A stretch of DNA of 11,326 nt, taken from Gemmataceae bacterium. GTDB taxonomy: Bacteria > Planctomycetota > Planctomycetia > Gemmatales > Gemmataceae. The position numbers and the translations under genes are program-made. Below the pieces are notes generated by a model. The model searched no databases and was not told the DNA's origin. It was given only the letters and a program-made list of their open reading frames with translations. Below, in pieces: positions 1 through 7,151 of the stretch; the stretch's first letter is position 1, and each line of letters starts with the position of its first letter. The stretch spans positions 1 to 11,326 of the forward strand of contig CANLGS010000058.1 of assembly GCA_947490035.1 (NCBI GenBank). The letters run 5' to 3'.

Positions 1-356
1 CTGTTGTCGCCGTTGACGAAGGTGCAGAAGCGGCTTCTGAAACTCTGGGATCTGCCAACGAACTTGTATCAAAAGATCACGCGAGGATTTCCGAAAACAC
101 CTCCGAAGACGAGCGAACCGTAAGCTTTCAGTGGAGCTTTTCAAAAGAATTCGACGGGCTGAAGGGGGTGGATTTCTTCACCCACGGGTACGCCGGGTGG
201 CCCGGAAGCTCGAGTCACCGGCAGGACGTCGTGGTCGGGTGGGGTGCGGTTTGGTACCCGACGAAGCGCCTCGCCCTCGACGTCAGTTTCGACCTCGGCC
301 TCACCACGACGGTTCCGAAGCAGGCGTACCGGTTCGGGATCTCCACCGCCTACTGA
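1..356 (+). CDS. C-terminal part of an outer-membrane beta-barrel (porin/transporter-like) protein, 5' partial
   Basis: The reading frame starting at base 3 is open from the window edge to the TGA at 354-356, giving the last 117 residues of a protein whose start lies outside. The first third is acidic and polar. The rest alternates hydrophobic and polar residues in long strands rich in aromatics and glycine (VSFQWSFSKEF, DVVVGWGAVWYP, LALDVSFDLGL) and ends in FGISTAY, an aromatic C-terminus typical of outer-membrane barrels recognised by the BAM machinery. The overall look is like the family of putative outer-membrane transporters related to the MetA-pathway phenol-degradation proteins, but I cannot name a family firmly. 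It is cut off from the downstream cluster by a large palindrome and about 350 bases, so it is probably a separate transcription unit. Confidence 0.6.
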   Translation, partial: VVAVDEGAEAASETLGSANELVSKDHARISENTSEDERTVSFQWSFSKEFDGLKGVDFFTHGYAGWPGSSSHRQDVVVGWGAVWYPTKRLALDVSFDLGLTTTVPKQAYRFGISTAY

Positions 357-368
357 TCCACATCTTCG

Positions 369-410
369 ACGCGACGTGAATACGCGTTCGAACGCGTATT
401 CACGTCGCGT
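369..410. terminator. Perfect 42-bp palindrome just after the barrel gene, likely terminator hairpin
   Basis: Two 21-base arms are perfectly complementary around a TTCGAA centre (pairs 389-390 out to 369-410). The palindrome begins 12 bases after the stop codon at 356. As RNA it would fold into a very long hairpin. There is no run of T on either side, so it is not a textbook intrinsic terminator. Position and stability still favour transcription ending or mRNA 3'-end protection. A dimeric protein-binding site is the alternative. Confidence 0.5.
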
Positions 411-611
411 GCCCCGGCCCGGTTCCGATCATGCGGGTCCGAACGGTTGGGAGCGAGCGCACATCGTGCATGCCCCTCCGGTGATCAAATTCGGCTCAAG
501 ACCTGTGCGGGGCGCTGGCGCAACCCAAACGGGCGGCACATCCTGTTCCGATGGGAGCAAGAATGTAGCAGGCGCGGCAAAGTTCTGATAGCTTCCCCGC
601 CCCCCCGCGGC

Positions 612-617
612 TATAGT
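612..617 (+). promoter_or_regulatory. Possible -10 box of the cluster promoter
   Basis: TATAGT stands out in a GC-rich background about 90 bases upstream of the first gene of the operon. No good -35 element sits at the usual 16-18 base distance (TTCTGA at 583-588 is too far), so this is a weak call resting on the -10 box and position only. Confidence 0.25.
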
Positions 618-623
618 GTTGCG

Positions 624-656
624 TAACTACCCCAACCGGTTCTAGTTAACTACTCC
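624..656 (+). repeat. Short direct repeat TAACTACYCC, 23 bp apart
   Basis: TAACTAC followed by CCC occurs at 624 and TAACTAC followed by TCC at 647, a centre-to-centre distance of 23 bp, or roughly two helical turns. It lies just downstream of the possible -10 box and brackets the palindromes AACCGGTT and GTTAAC. It could be an operator for a dimeric regulator, but the repeat is short and chance is possible. Confidence 0.25.
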
Positions 657-707
657 TCGCGGCACCCTCGGCGCCGGCGGGATCCGCGGTGACGACTTAA
701 CTCCACG

Positions 708-1049
708 GTGAACACCATGGTCGATTCGAAGATCGCGGGGGCGGCCCCGACCTCACCGACCGACGCACCCGCGGGGACGTCGTTCGTCGGCACCGCCTCG
801 CTCGCGATCAGTTCCGGGGTGTCGGACGCCAAGGCCGCGGCCGCCAACCTGGCACCGAAACTGGGCTCGTACCTGCACGCGGCGGTCCACGCCACCGGCT
901 ACGCGCTGTCGTTCGCGGTCGTGTTCCCCGCAGTGTTCATCGCCGAACTGGTTCCGTCCGAAAACGTCCTGGTCTACGGGATCAAGGACGGCGCGGCGGC
1001 CGCCAAACGGGCGGTCTCGACGGTCGCTGACCGCAAGGTACCCGCCTGA
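708..1049 (+). CDS. Small membrane protein with one glycine-rich hydrophobic helix (paralogue of the next gene)
   Basis: A 113-residue protein if GTG at 708 is the start. ATG at 717 (MVDSKIAG...) is in frame and equally possible, and neither has a strong ribosome-binding site. The N-terminal half is Ala/Ser/Thr-rich and probably flexible. One hydrophobic segment covers about residues 61-82 with small-residue spacing (TGYALSFAVVFP), followed by LVPSENVL and a conserved GxxDG. Over a 32-residue core (GY.LS...VFPA...A..VP.EN.L..G..DG) 17 positions match the next gene, so the two are tandem paralogues. No family is recognised with certainty. Small proteins of this kind accompany P-type ATPases elsewhere (PacL/DUF1490 in mycobacteria, FezA in ferrosome clusters), which suggests a partner or scaffold role for the downstream ATPase. 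That role is inference. Confidence 0.75.
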   Translation: MNTMVDSKIAGAAPTSPTDAPAGTSFVGTASLAISSGVSDAKAAAANLAPKLGSYLHAAVHATGYALSFAVVFPAVFIAELVPSENVLVYGIKDGAAAAKRAVSTVADRKVPA

Positions 1050-1083
1050 CCCGCGCCCCACATCGACCACCTGGAGAGACCCC

Positions 1084-1467
1084 ATGAGCCCCGAAGACAA
1101 CGGCGCCAAACTGACCATCCTCGACACGGTCGCTGACGAACTCGATGCCGCCGCGGATCAGTACCCCGCATGGACCGAGAACCCGTCCACCCTCTCGGCC
1201 GTGGCGAGCGCGCCGGGCCGGTTCCTTTCCAAACTGGTGTACACCACCGGTTACGGCCTGTCCTACGGCCTGGTGTTCCCTGCGCTCCTCCTGGCTCGGG
1301 TCGTACCCAAGGAGAACGCGCTGATCCGGGGCATGACCGACGGCGGGCGCGACGCGACCGCGATGGCCGAACAATCGGCCGGGAACATGCGGGCGATGCT
1401 CGGCGTGAGCGACGACCCGTACCGGGTTCAGGGGACCGAACCCCCGGCCCTCACCGCCGGCGCCTGA
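1084..1467 (+). CDS. Small membrane protein, paralogue of the preceding gene
   Basis: A 127-residue protein starting at ATG 1084 behind GGAGAG (1073-1078) with good spacing, 34 bases after the previous stop. It has an acidic N-terminal region, one hydrophobic helix at about residues 53-74 (TGYGLSYGLVFPALLL), the VPKEN segment and MTDGG shared with its upstream paralogue, then a short amphipathic tail. The glycines spaced through the helix favour tight helix packing, as in oligomeric membrane proteins. It has no metal-ligand cluster (no Cys, no His pair). Its place directly upstream of the P-type ATPase suggests a small subunit or membrane scaffold. I do not recognise a named family. Confidence 0.8.
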   Translation: MSPEDNGAKLTILDTVADELDAAADQYPAWTENPSTLSAVASAPGRFLSKLVYTTGYGLSYGLVFPALLLARVVPKENALIRGMTDGGRDATAMAEQSAGNMRAMLGVSDDPYRVQGTEPPALTAGA

Positions 1468-1558
1468 TCACCCGTCCGTTCCTCGCGACCCAGCGTACTC
1501 CCGCTCCCAACAAGAGCGTGGCCAGTAGAAGGTACACCCCAAGCGTCTGAGGGAGCCA

Positions 1559-4237
1559 ATGAGTCTGACCGTGTCGCGGGTGGAAGACGGCAAGATCCGG
1601 ATCACGTGCCGGGAACTGCTGCACGACCCGGACGGGCGCGTGTGCCGCGAGTTCATCCAAAAGGTGCTCGTCGCCGACGGGGTGACCGGAGTGGCACTGG
1701 TTCGTGGGCGCGGCACCGACCCCGAGAACGCGGTCGAGATCCGGTACGCCCACCTCCGGGTGCCTTACAACCAGGTGATCCGGTCGATCGCGGCAGCCAT
1801 CCGCAAGGGCCGCCCGGCGCGCGGGGGCGCCTCCCGGAACGGCCACAGCACCAACGGTAACGGACACGTGAACGGGTTCGTTTGGCTCGACGGGCGCACC
1901 CAGGCGAACGGCACCCACTCGCACCCGACCGGGCGCCACGCCCACCGCCCGGACGAGGCCAACGGCCCGGCGAGTTCCTCGCTCGACGGCATCCCGGCCC
2001 TCCCGGACCGCAACGGCGTGAGCCGCTTTTACCGCCAGGGTCGGGTGTTCACGAGCTGGGAGTTGATTCACGAAACGCCCGACCGGCTCCGACTCCGCCA
2101 CCCGGCCCTTCGTCGGAAGGCGGAAGTGTGCCAGGCGATCGAGCGGGAACTGATGGGCGTACTCGGGGTGGACAACTACGGCACCAGTTCCGCCACCGGC
2201 ACGGTCGTCGTCAAGTACAACCCGCGCAAGCTCCGCCGCGATCAGGTGTTCACCATCCTCGACTCGGCGCTCGCGAGCGCCACCATCCCCGAGAAGAACG
2301 ACCCGCTCGACCTCGACCTACCGCTGAACACCCTCAACGTTCCGCTCGCCATCGCGGGAGCGTTCGCGGCCCCCGTGCTGCTCCCGGCCGCCGCGGGCCT
2401 GCTCCTCTACAACTCGATCCGCACCTACAAGGCCGCCTACGACGTGGTGGTCCGCGAGCGCCGGCTCGGGGTGGACGTCCTCGACGCCATCGTGGTCACG
2501 GCGTGCCTCGGGACCGGCACCATCTTCGCCGGTGCAGTGCTCACGTGGTGCCTCAGCTTCGGCCGACTGCTGGTGAAGAACACCCAGGACCGGTCGAAGA
2601 AGATGCTTCTCAGCGCGTTCGGCAAGCAGCCGCGGTTCGTGTGGCTCCTGAAGGACGGGCAGGAGATCGAGACGCCGCTGGAGAAGCTCCAGGCCAACGA
2701 TATCATCGTCGTCGGCACCGGCGACACGGTGCCCGTGGACGGGACGATTCACGAGGGGATCGCGACGATCGACCAGCACGCCCTGACCGGCGAATCGACC
2801 CCGGCCGAGAAGGGCGTCGGGGACAAGGTGTTCGCTTCGACCCTCTTGGTTGCAGGTCGGATGCAGGTGCGAGTGGAGCAGGCCGGTTCGGAGACCGCGT
2901 CGGCGAAGATCGCCCGCATTCTGAACGAGACGGCGGGTTACAAACTCGGCGCCCAGCACCGCGGCGAGGCGATGGCCGATAAGGCCGTGATCCCGACCCT
3001 TGCCATCGGCGGCGCCGCGCTGGCGACCATCGGGACGGGCGGGGCGGTCGCGGTCCTCAACAGCGACTTCGGCACCGGCATCCGCATGGCGGCCCCGCTC
3101 GGCATGCTGTCCTCGCTGGCCCTCGCCGCCAACCGCGGCATCCTGGTGAAGGACGGGCGGGCGCTCGAGAAGATGTCCGAGATCGACACCGTGCTGTTCG
3201 ACAAGACCGGCACCCTGACCCGCGAGATCCCGGAGGTCGGACAGGTCGTCACGTGTAAAGCGTACACCGAGAACAAGATCCTCCAGTGGGCCGCGGCGGC
3301 CGAGAACCGGTTCGCCCACCCGATCGCCAAGGCCATCGTTCAGGAGTTCGAGAAGACCGGGCTGCCGATGCTGCCGATAGAGGACACCAAGTACAAGATG
3401 GGCTACGGCATCAGCGCGGAGATCGAAGGGCACCTCGTCCGGGTCGGAAGCGCGCGGTACATGAAGCTCGAAGGCGTGGACATCCCGCCGCACGTTCAGG
3501 CGGTACTGGATCGGGCGCACCACGAAGGGAACACGCTCGTGTTCGTCGCGGTGGACGACCACTTGGGCGGGGCGATCGAGTTGCAAGCGTCGCAGCGGCC
3601 CGAGGTGGCCGACATCATCGCCGGGCTGCGGGAACGGGGCATCAAGCACATCGCCATCATCTCCGGCGACCACGACGCCCCGACGCGCAAGCTGGCGATC
3701 AAGCTCGGGATGGACGAGTACTTCGCCGGGGTGCTGCCCGCCGACAAGGCCTCGTATGTGGAGCGGCTCCAGGCCCAGGGCCGGAAGGTGTGTTTCGTCG
3801 GTGACGGGATTAACGATTCGATCGCCCTTAAGAAGGCGGACGTCTCGATTTCGCTCCGCGGAGCCAGTTCGATCGCCACCGATACGGCCCAGGTGGTATT
3901 TATGGAAGAGAGTTTGGGCAAGTTGTGCGAGTTCCGTGACATCGCCCAGGCCCTGGACGAGAACGTCCGGCGGAGCTGGAAGCTGATCCTGATACCGAAC
4001 GCGCTGTGCATCGTGGGCGCGTTCACGCTCGGGTTCGGGGTTATGGCGTCGGTGCTCACGAACAACGTCGCGGCGATCGCCGCCCTGGCGAACGGCATGG
4101 CCCCGCTCCGGCAGCTCCGCCGCGAGCAGGATGCCGCCCAGGAACAACAGGAACAAGAGGAGCGCGAACTGGAGGCCGCCGCCAATGGCGTACAAGGAAC
4201 GAGTCTACTCCCGCAAACTGAAGCAGCCTTTGCCTGA
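1559..4237 (+). CDS. P1B-like heavy-metal P-type ATPase with two N-terminal HMA-like domains
   Basis: An 892-residue membrane pump with an intact catalytic core: TGES at 410-413 (actuator domain), phosphorylated Asp548 in DKTGTLT, the P1B-type His-Pro pair at 587-588 in the nucleotide domain, and GDGIND at 748-753. Two ferredoxin-like HMA-type domains precede the core, at about residues 4-82 and 162-240. The second carries ELIHETPDRLRLRHP, the HMA_2-style motif, and neither has CxxC. Between them lies a Gly/Asn linker with six histidines (96-129). The usual CPC-type transmembrane metal site is replaced by Ala511-Ala512-Pro513-Leu514, so the transported metal cannot be predicted. Hydrophobic pairs lie near 258-338, 475-530 and 838-866. 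The C-terminus is a Gln/Glu-rich, coiled-coil-like tail. ATG 1559 follows GAGGGAG. FezB-type (P1B-6) ATPases are the closest analogues I can name. That assignment is inference. Confidence 0.93.
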   Translation: MSLTVSRVEDGKIRITCRELLHDPDGRVCREFIQKVLVADGVTGVALVRGRGTDPENAVEIRYAHLRVPYNQVIRSIAAAIRKGRPARGGASRNGHSTNGNGHVNGFVWLDGRTQANGTHSHPTGRHAHRPDEANGPASSSLDGIPALPDRNGVSRFYRQGRVFTSWELIHETPDRLRLRHPALRRKAEVCQAIERELMGVLGVDNYGTSSATGTVVVKYNPRKLRRDQVFTILDSALASATIPEKNDPLDLDLPLNTLNVPLAIAGAFAAPVLLPAAAGLLLYNSIRTYKAAYDVVVRERRLGVDVLDAIVVTACLGTGTIFAGAVLTWCLSFGRLLVKNTQDRSKKMLLSAFGKQPRFVWLLKDGQEIETPLEKLQANDIIVVGTGDTVPVDGTIHEGIATIDQHALTGESTPAEKGVGDKVFASTLLVAGRMQVRVEQAGSETASAKIARILNETAGYKLGAQHRGEAMADKAVIPTLAIGGAALATIGTGGAVAVLNSDFGTGIRMAAPLGMLSSLALAANRGILVKDGRALEKMSEIDTVLFDKTGTLTREIPEVGQVVTCKAYTENKILQWAAAAENRFAHPIAKAIVQEFEKTGLPMLPIEDTKYKMGYGISAEIEGHLVRVGSARYMKLEGVDIPPHVQAVLDRAHHEGNTLVFVAVDDHLGGAIELQASQRPEVADIIAGLRERGIKHIAIISGDHDAPTRKLAIKLGMDEYFAGVLPADKASYVERLQAQGRKVCFVGDGINDSIALKKADVSISLRGASSIATDTAQVVFMEESLGKLCEFRDIAQALDENVRRSWKLILIPNALCIVGAFTLGFGVMASVLTNNVAAIAALANGMAPLRQLRREQDAAQEQQEQEERELEAAANGVQGTSLLPQTEAAFA

Positions 4238-4496
4238 TGAGAAGAAGCCGCTCCTCTCCAAGCTGATCCTGGAGCGTCTGGGCAGCAACGCCCCTGGGAT
4301 GACCGTGGCCTGGCACCCGACCGACCCCGTGATGACCGTGAAAGCCAAAATGGTGGTGTTCACGATCCGGTTCACGCTCGCCGAGATGACCGTGGACTGC
4401 GAGTACGGGTGGATCGCCCGGCAGTTCGTGACGGACACGACCCGGACGACCACGCACGCCGCCGTCCACAAACTGTGCGACGACGCCGACATTTGA
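4185..4496 (+). CDS. 103-aa protein overlapping the ATPase gene, possibly PHA-granule-protein-like
   Basis: ATG 4185 is chosen because GGAGG (4171-4175) lies nine bases ahead. An in-frame ATG at 4131 would add 18 Arg/Asn-rich residues that read like a shadow of the ATPase tail. The gene overlaps the ATPase end by 53 bases in another frame, suggesting translational coupling. The protein has a basic N-terminus (KERVYSRKLKQ), a helix near 22-33, two hydrophobic strands (about 51-62 and 66-75, VKAKMVVFTIRF and EMTVDCEYGW) and a C-terminal helix. This two-strand plus helix ending loosely resembles the polyhydroxyalkanoic-acid-system (PHA_gran_rgn) family, but I rate that match low. No signal peptide or transmembrane helix is seen. 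Its position between active and inactive ATPases suggests an accessory of that pair. Confidence 0.75.
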   Translation: MAYKERVYSRKLKQPLPDEKKPLLSKLILERLGSNAPGMTVAWHPTDPVMTVKAKMVVFTIRFTLAEMTVDCEYGWIARQFVTDTTRTTTHAAVHKLCDDADI

Positions 4497-4525
4497 CCGG
4501 CCCGCCCCTGACGGTGACGGGCCGG
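4497..4525 (+). promoter_or_regulatory. Intercistronic GC-rich hairpin
   Basis: CCGGCCCG (4497-4504) pairs perfectly with CGGGCCGG (4518-4525) across a 13-base loop, starting at the base right after the stop of the 103-aa gene and ending before the ribosome-binding site AGGGAG (4532-4537) of the next gene. There is no T tract, so a leaky attenuator or an mRNA processing/stability element that sets the ratio of active to inactive ATPase is more likely than a full terminator. Confidence 0.4.
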
Positions 4526-4548
4526 GCCGACAGGGAGCCGAACAACTA

Positions 4549-7092
4549 ATGTCCGCCGGACCCGACCCCCGACCCGCGTCCCCGTCCGGCCTCCGGGTTC
4601 GGGTGCTGAGTGACGCCATTGAGGTCGCGTGTCCGGCCATCTTCTCCCGGTCCGCGGCCGGTCCCATCGCCCACTTCCTCCGCGAAACCTCGGCCCTGCC
4701 CAGAGTCGATTCGGTCGAAGTGGACCTCGACGCCGGGCTCGCGCGCGTCCGCTTCCAGCCCGGAAAGGTCGATCCGCGCCGGCTCGCGGGCGAGCTCGCG
4801 GCCCACCTGCGCCGGCCGGTGGCCGCTCCGGGCGCTGGGGACCTGTCGCCGGAGGCCGTCGAGTCGCTCTCCCGAGAGGGCAAGTTCCAGGTCCACCGCA
4901 TCGCCGACGTGGTGACCGACCTGGAACTGATCCACGACCTCCCCGGCCGGCTCCGCGTCCGGCACCCGCACGTCAAGGGCGACCCGACCCTGGCGCGTGC
5001 GATCGAAGCCGAGTTGCGGCAGCTCCCCGGCGTGACGCAGGTCGAAGCCCGGTCCCGCACGGGTTCGGTGCTGGTCTACTACGATCCGCAACGGCTCTCG
5101 AAAGCGGACCTGCTGCGGGCCGCCGGCCGGTCCGTACACAAGCCGACCCGCCGACCGACCGCACCCACCGTCGCCGCCCTGGTTCCGCACACCGCCAGCC
5201 TCGGGGCAGCAACGGTCGCCGAGTTCGCGGCCCCCGCGCTGATGCCGGCGGCGGGCGCGGTGTTCGTCGCGGCCAACTGGCGGTCGCTGGTGAACGGGTC
5301 CAAGGAGTTGCTCACCCTGCGCCCGCGGCTCGACGGGCTGGGGACCGCGATCACCACCCTGAGCATCATCAACGGGAGCTTCTTCGCGGCCTCGGCGATG
5401 CTTTGGCTGATCCACTTCTGGCGGCTCAAACACGAGTGGGACCGCACCGCCGCTCGAGGCCGGTTGCTCGAATCACTGGCGGTCCCCGCACCGGAGCAGG
5501 AACCCGAGCGCCTGCCCGCGCAGCTGGCCGGGCGCCCCGCGAGCACCGACGGGGCGCTCGTTCGGCTCGCGAGCGGCGACCGGGTTCCAGTTGACGGTGA
5601 GGTGTGTGGCGGCGCGGCTGCCGTGGACGAGCGGGCACTGACCGGGCGGACGGGGATCGTCCGGCGGGCGTTCGGTGACCGGCTCCTCGCTGGCTCAACG
5701 ATTCTCGACGGCGGGGTCGTCGTACGCCCGACGGCCACGGGAGCGGAGACGCGGGCCGCGGGCTTGCTCCGGGAACTCGAAGGCGCGTTGCACGCGGGCG
5801 CGCACCCGAAAGCGTACACCGCCCGCTCCGAGCGGGCCGCGGCGACGATGGTGGTGCCGGCGTTCGCGCTGGCCGGGGCCGGGCTGGCGGTCGGCGGGCT
5901 GGGAACCGCGCTGGCCGTCCTGCGTCCGGATTACGCGAGCGGGATCGGGACAGCCGACTCCTTCGAGCGGATCCGGATCATCGGAACGCACCTGCAAGGC
6001 GGGGTCTTGGTGCGCAGGCCCGAGGCCCTGGGCCGGTTGGGCTCGGCGCACGTCGTCCTCATCGCGGCGGGGTGCGCTCCGCGCTCCCGGTCGGTGGTTC
6101 ACCAGATCGACTGTTACGGGTCGTGGACGTCGGCGACCCTGGTCGCGCTGATCGCCCGTACCGGGCGGTACTTCGGCGACGAGGTGGCGGGCGCCATCCG
6201 GGCCGTGGACCGTGCCACCGATTTGGGCGCTGTGCCGATCGCGTTCGATCACGGAGTCACCTTCTGGGACGGGCACAGCACGGTCCGCGTGGAGTACGCC
6301 CCCGGCGCGCCGGGGTACCACGCGCTGACCGTCACCTGCGACGGGACGATCGTCGGCCGCATCGGGATCACCCCGGCCGACGAACCAGCGGCCGCGGAGC
6401 TGGTGTCCGCGCTCAAGCGGCACCGGCGGGTCGCCGTGGGGTTCGTCGGCGGGGACCGGCGGGAACTGCTCCGGGCCGGGGCCGACTTCGTCATGCCGGA
6501 CGTGCCCGACGAGGAGCTCGGAACCCAACTCGAGCAGTGGGGCGAAACGGGCCGCCGGATCGTGTTCGTTGGCGACCCGCGGGCGTACCCGCACGCCGCG
6601 TGTTCGGCTGAGGTGAGCGTCAACTTCGCCGGGCTCGAGCACCCCGCCACAGGCGACCTCGTCCTGCTCAGCGGGACCTGGGACGCGCTGCCCGAACTGT
6701 GGCCCGAGGCCCGCCGGGGCCGGTTCCGCCGGGCGATGACTTACGGGCTGAGTTGGGGGCCGAACGCGGCGTGCGTGGCCGCCGGGTTCGCATTCGGGGT
6801 GCCCCTGGTCTCGGTGGCGCTGAGCAACTTCGGAACCCTGGCCGCGTACTCGTGGGCGCACCGTCGGGTCAGCCCGGAACCCCACGCCCCGGCTCTCCTG
6901 CGGGTCGGAGCGGGGCTGGATCGACCGTCCCTGTCGACGCCAGACGTCCGCGCCCCGCCCGCCGCGCGGGCGAGGGGGGCCGAAGGTTGGGGGTATCGCG
7001 GGGGCGGCCTCGCGAACGGGCACACGGGACCGGAACCGAACCCCCACCATACAGGCGCGGAGACCCCGAACTCGGCCGGCGTGCTGTCGTGA
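4549..7092 (+). CDS. Pseudo-P-type ATPase: paralogue of the upstream pump with all catalytic motifs lost
   Basis: An 847-residue protein that follows the 1559-4237 pump from end to end: a first HMA-like domain (about 14-88), a second with DLELIHDLPGRLRVRHP (about 124-200), a membrane pair starting at FAAPALMPAAG, an actuator remnant with GDRVPVDGEV, further membrane helices, nucleotide/phosphorylation-like regions, and a final membrane pair. Catalysis should be impossible. TGES is now TGRT (365-368); the phosphorylated Asp is Ala506 in VVLIAAGCAP; His-Pro is Asp544-Glu545; and GDGIND is GDPRAY (675-680), leaving only its first GD. The frame is intact over the full length with normal codon use, so this is a maintained pseudoenzyme rather than a decaying gene. 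The last 80 or so residues are a Gly/Pro/Arg-rich low-complexity tail. ATG 4549 lies behind AGGGAG. Likely a structural or regulatory partner of the active ATPase (inference). Confidence 0.9.
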   Translation: MSAGPDPRPASPSGLRVRVLSDAIEVACPAIFSRSAAGPIAHFLRETSALPRVDSVEVDLDAGLARVRFQPGKVDPRRLAGELAAHLRRPVAAPGAGDLSPEAVESLSREGKFQVHRIADVVTDLELIHDLPGRLRVRHPHVKGDPTLARAIEAELRQLPGVTQVEARSRTGSVLVYYDPQRLSKADLLRAAGRSVHKPTRRPTAPTVAALVPHTASLGAATVAEFAAPALMPAAGAVFVAANWRSLVNGSKELLTLRPRLDGLGTAITTLSIINGSFFAASAMLWLIHFWRLKHEWDRTAARGRLLESLAVPAPEQEPERLPAQLAGRPASTDGALVRLASGDRVPVDGEVCGGAAAVDERALTGRTGIVRRAFGDRLLAGSTILDGGVVVRPTATGAETRAAGLLRELEGALHAGAHPKAYTARSERAAATMVVPAFALAGAGLAVGGLGTALAVLRPDYASGIGTADSFERIRIIGTHLQGGVLVRRPEALGRLGSAHVVLIAAGCAPRSRSVVHQIDCYGSWTSATLVALIARTGRYFGDEVAGAIRAVDRATDLGAVPIAFDHGVTFWDGHSTVRVEYAPGAPGYHALTVTCDGTIVGRIGITPADEPAAAELVSALKRHRRVAVGFVGGDRRELLRAGADFVMPDVPDEELGTQLEQWGETGRRIVFVGDPRAYPHAACSAEVSVNFAGLEHPATGDLVLLSGTWDALPELWPEARRGRFRRAMTYGLSWGPNAACVAAGFAFGVPLVSVALSNFGTLAAYSWAHRRVSPEPHAPALLRVGAGLDRPSLSTPDVRAPPAARARGAEGWGYRGGGLANGHTGPEPNPHHTGAETPNSAGVLS

Positions 7093-7151
7093 GTGCTGGG
7101 GTCAAGCAAGGGTGAGAACGACCGGCGTCCGACTTCTCAAGAGTCACAGCG

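Larger units (their letters stand above)
411..707. other. Gene-free leader region upstream of the cluster
   Basis: About 300 bases with no convincing coding region. Frames that stay open here give Arg/Ser-rich translations that run through the palindrome and lack start signals. The last 100 bases hold a C-rich run (597-606), a TATAGT box and a repeated TAACTAC element, so the promoter of the downstream operon most likely lies here. Confidence 0.5.

Noticed and set aside
1..123. Frame 1 open from the edge to the TAA at 121, 40 residues
   Set aside because: The competing frame from base 3 runs to 356 and ends in typical outer-membrane beta strands; both cannot be the main product.
244..588. 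114-codon + strand frame crossing the 42-bp palindrome
   Set aside because: Arg/Ser-rich translation overlapping the better-supported barrel protein and running through a terminator-like palindrome.
1882..2982. 366-codon + strand frame inside the ATPase gene
   Set aside because: Arg/Pro/Gly-rich translation with no start signal, in a different frame from the ATPase, whose motifs are intact throughout.
2318..4195. 625-codon open frame on the - strand opposite the ATPase
   Set aside because: It mirrors the codon pattern of the + strand pump; the translation is rich in Arg, His, Gly and Asp without domains, as expected for a shadow frame in high-GC DNA.
5695..7050. 451-codon open frame on the - strand opposite the pseudo-ATPase
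   Set aside because: Low-complexity Arg/Pro/Gly translation with no recognisable motif; the + strand frame clearly aligns with the upstream ATPase.
4549..7092. Reading the pseudo-ATPase as a frameshifted or decaying pseudogene
   Set aside because: One continuous frame aligns with the active paralogue from the first HMA-like domain to the last membrane pair, with coding-type codon use; the motif losses are substitutions, not breaks.
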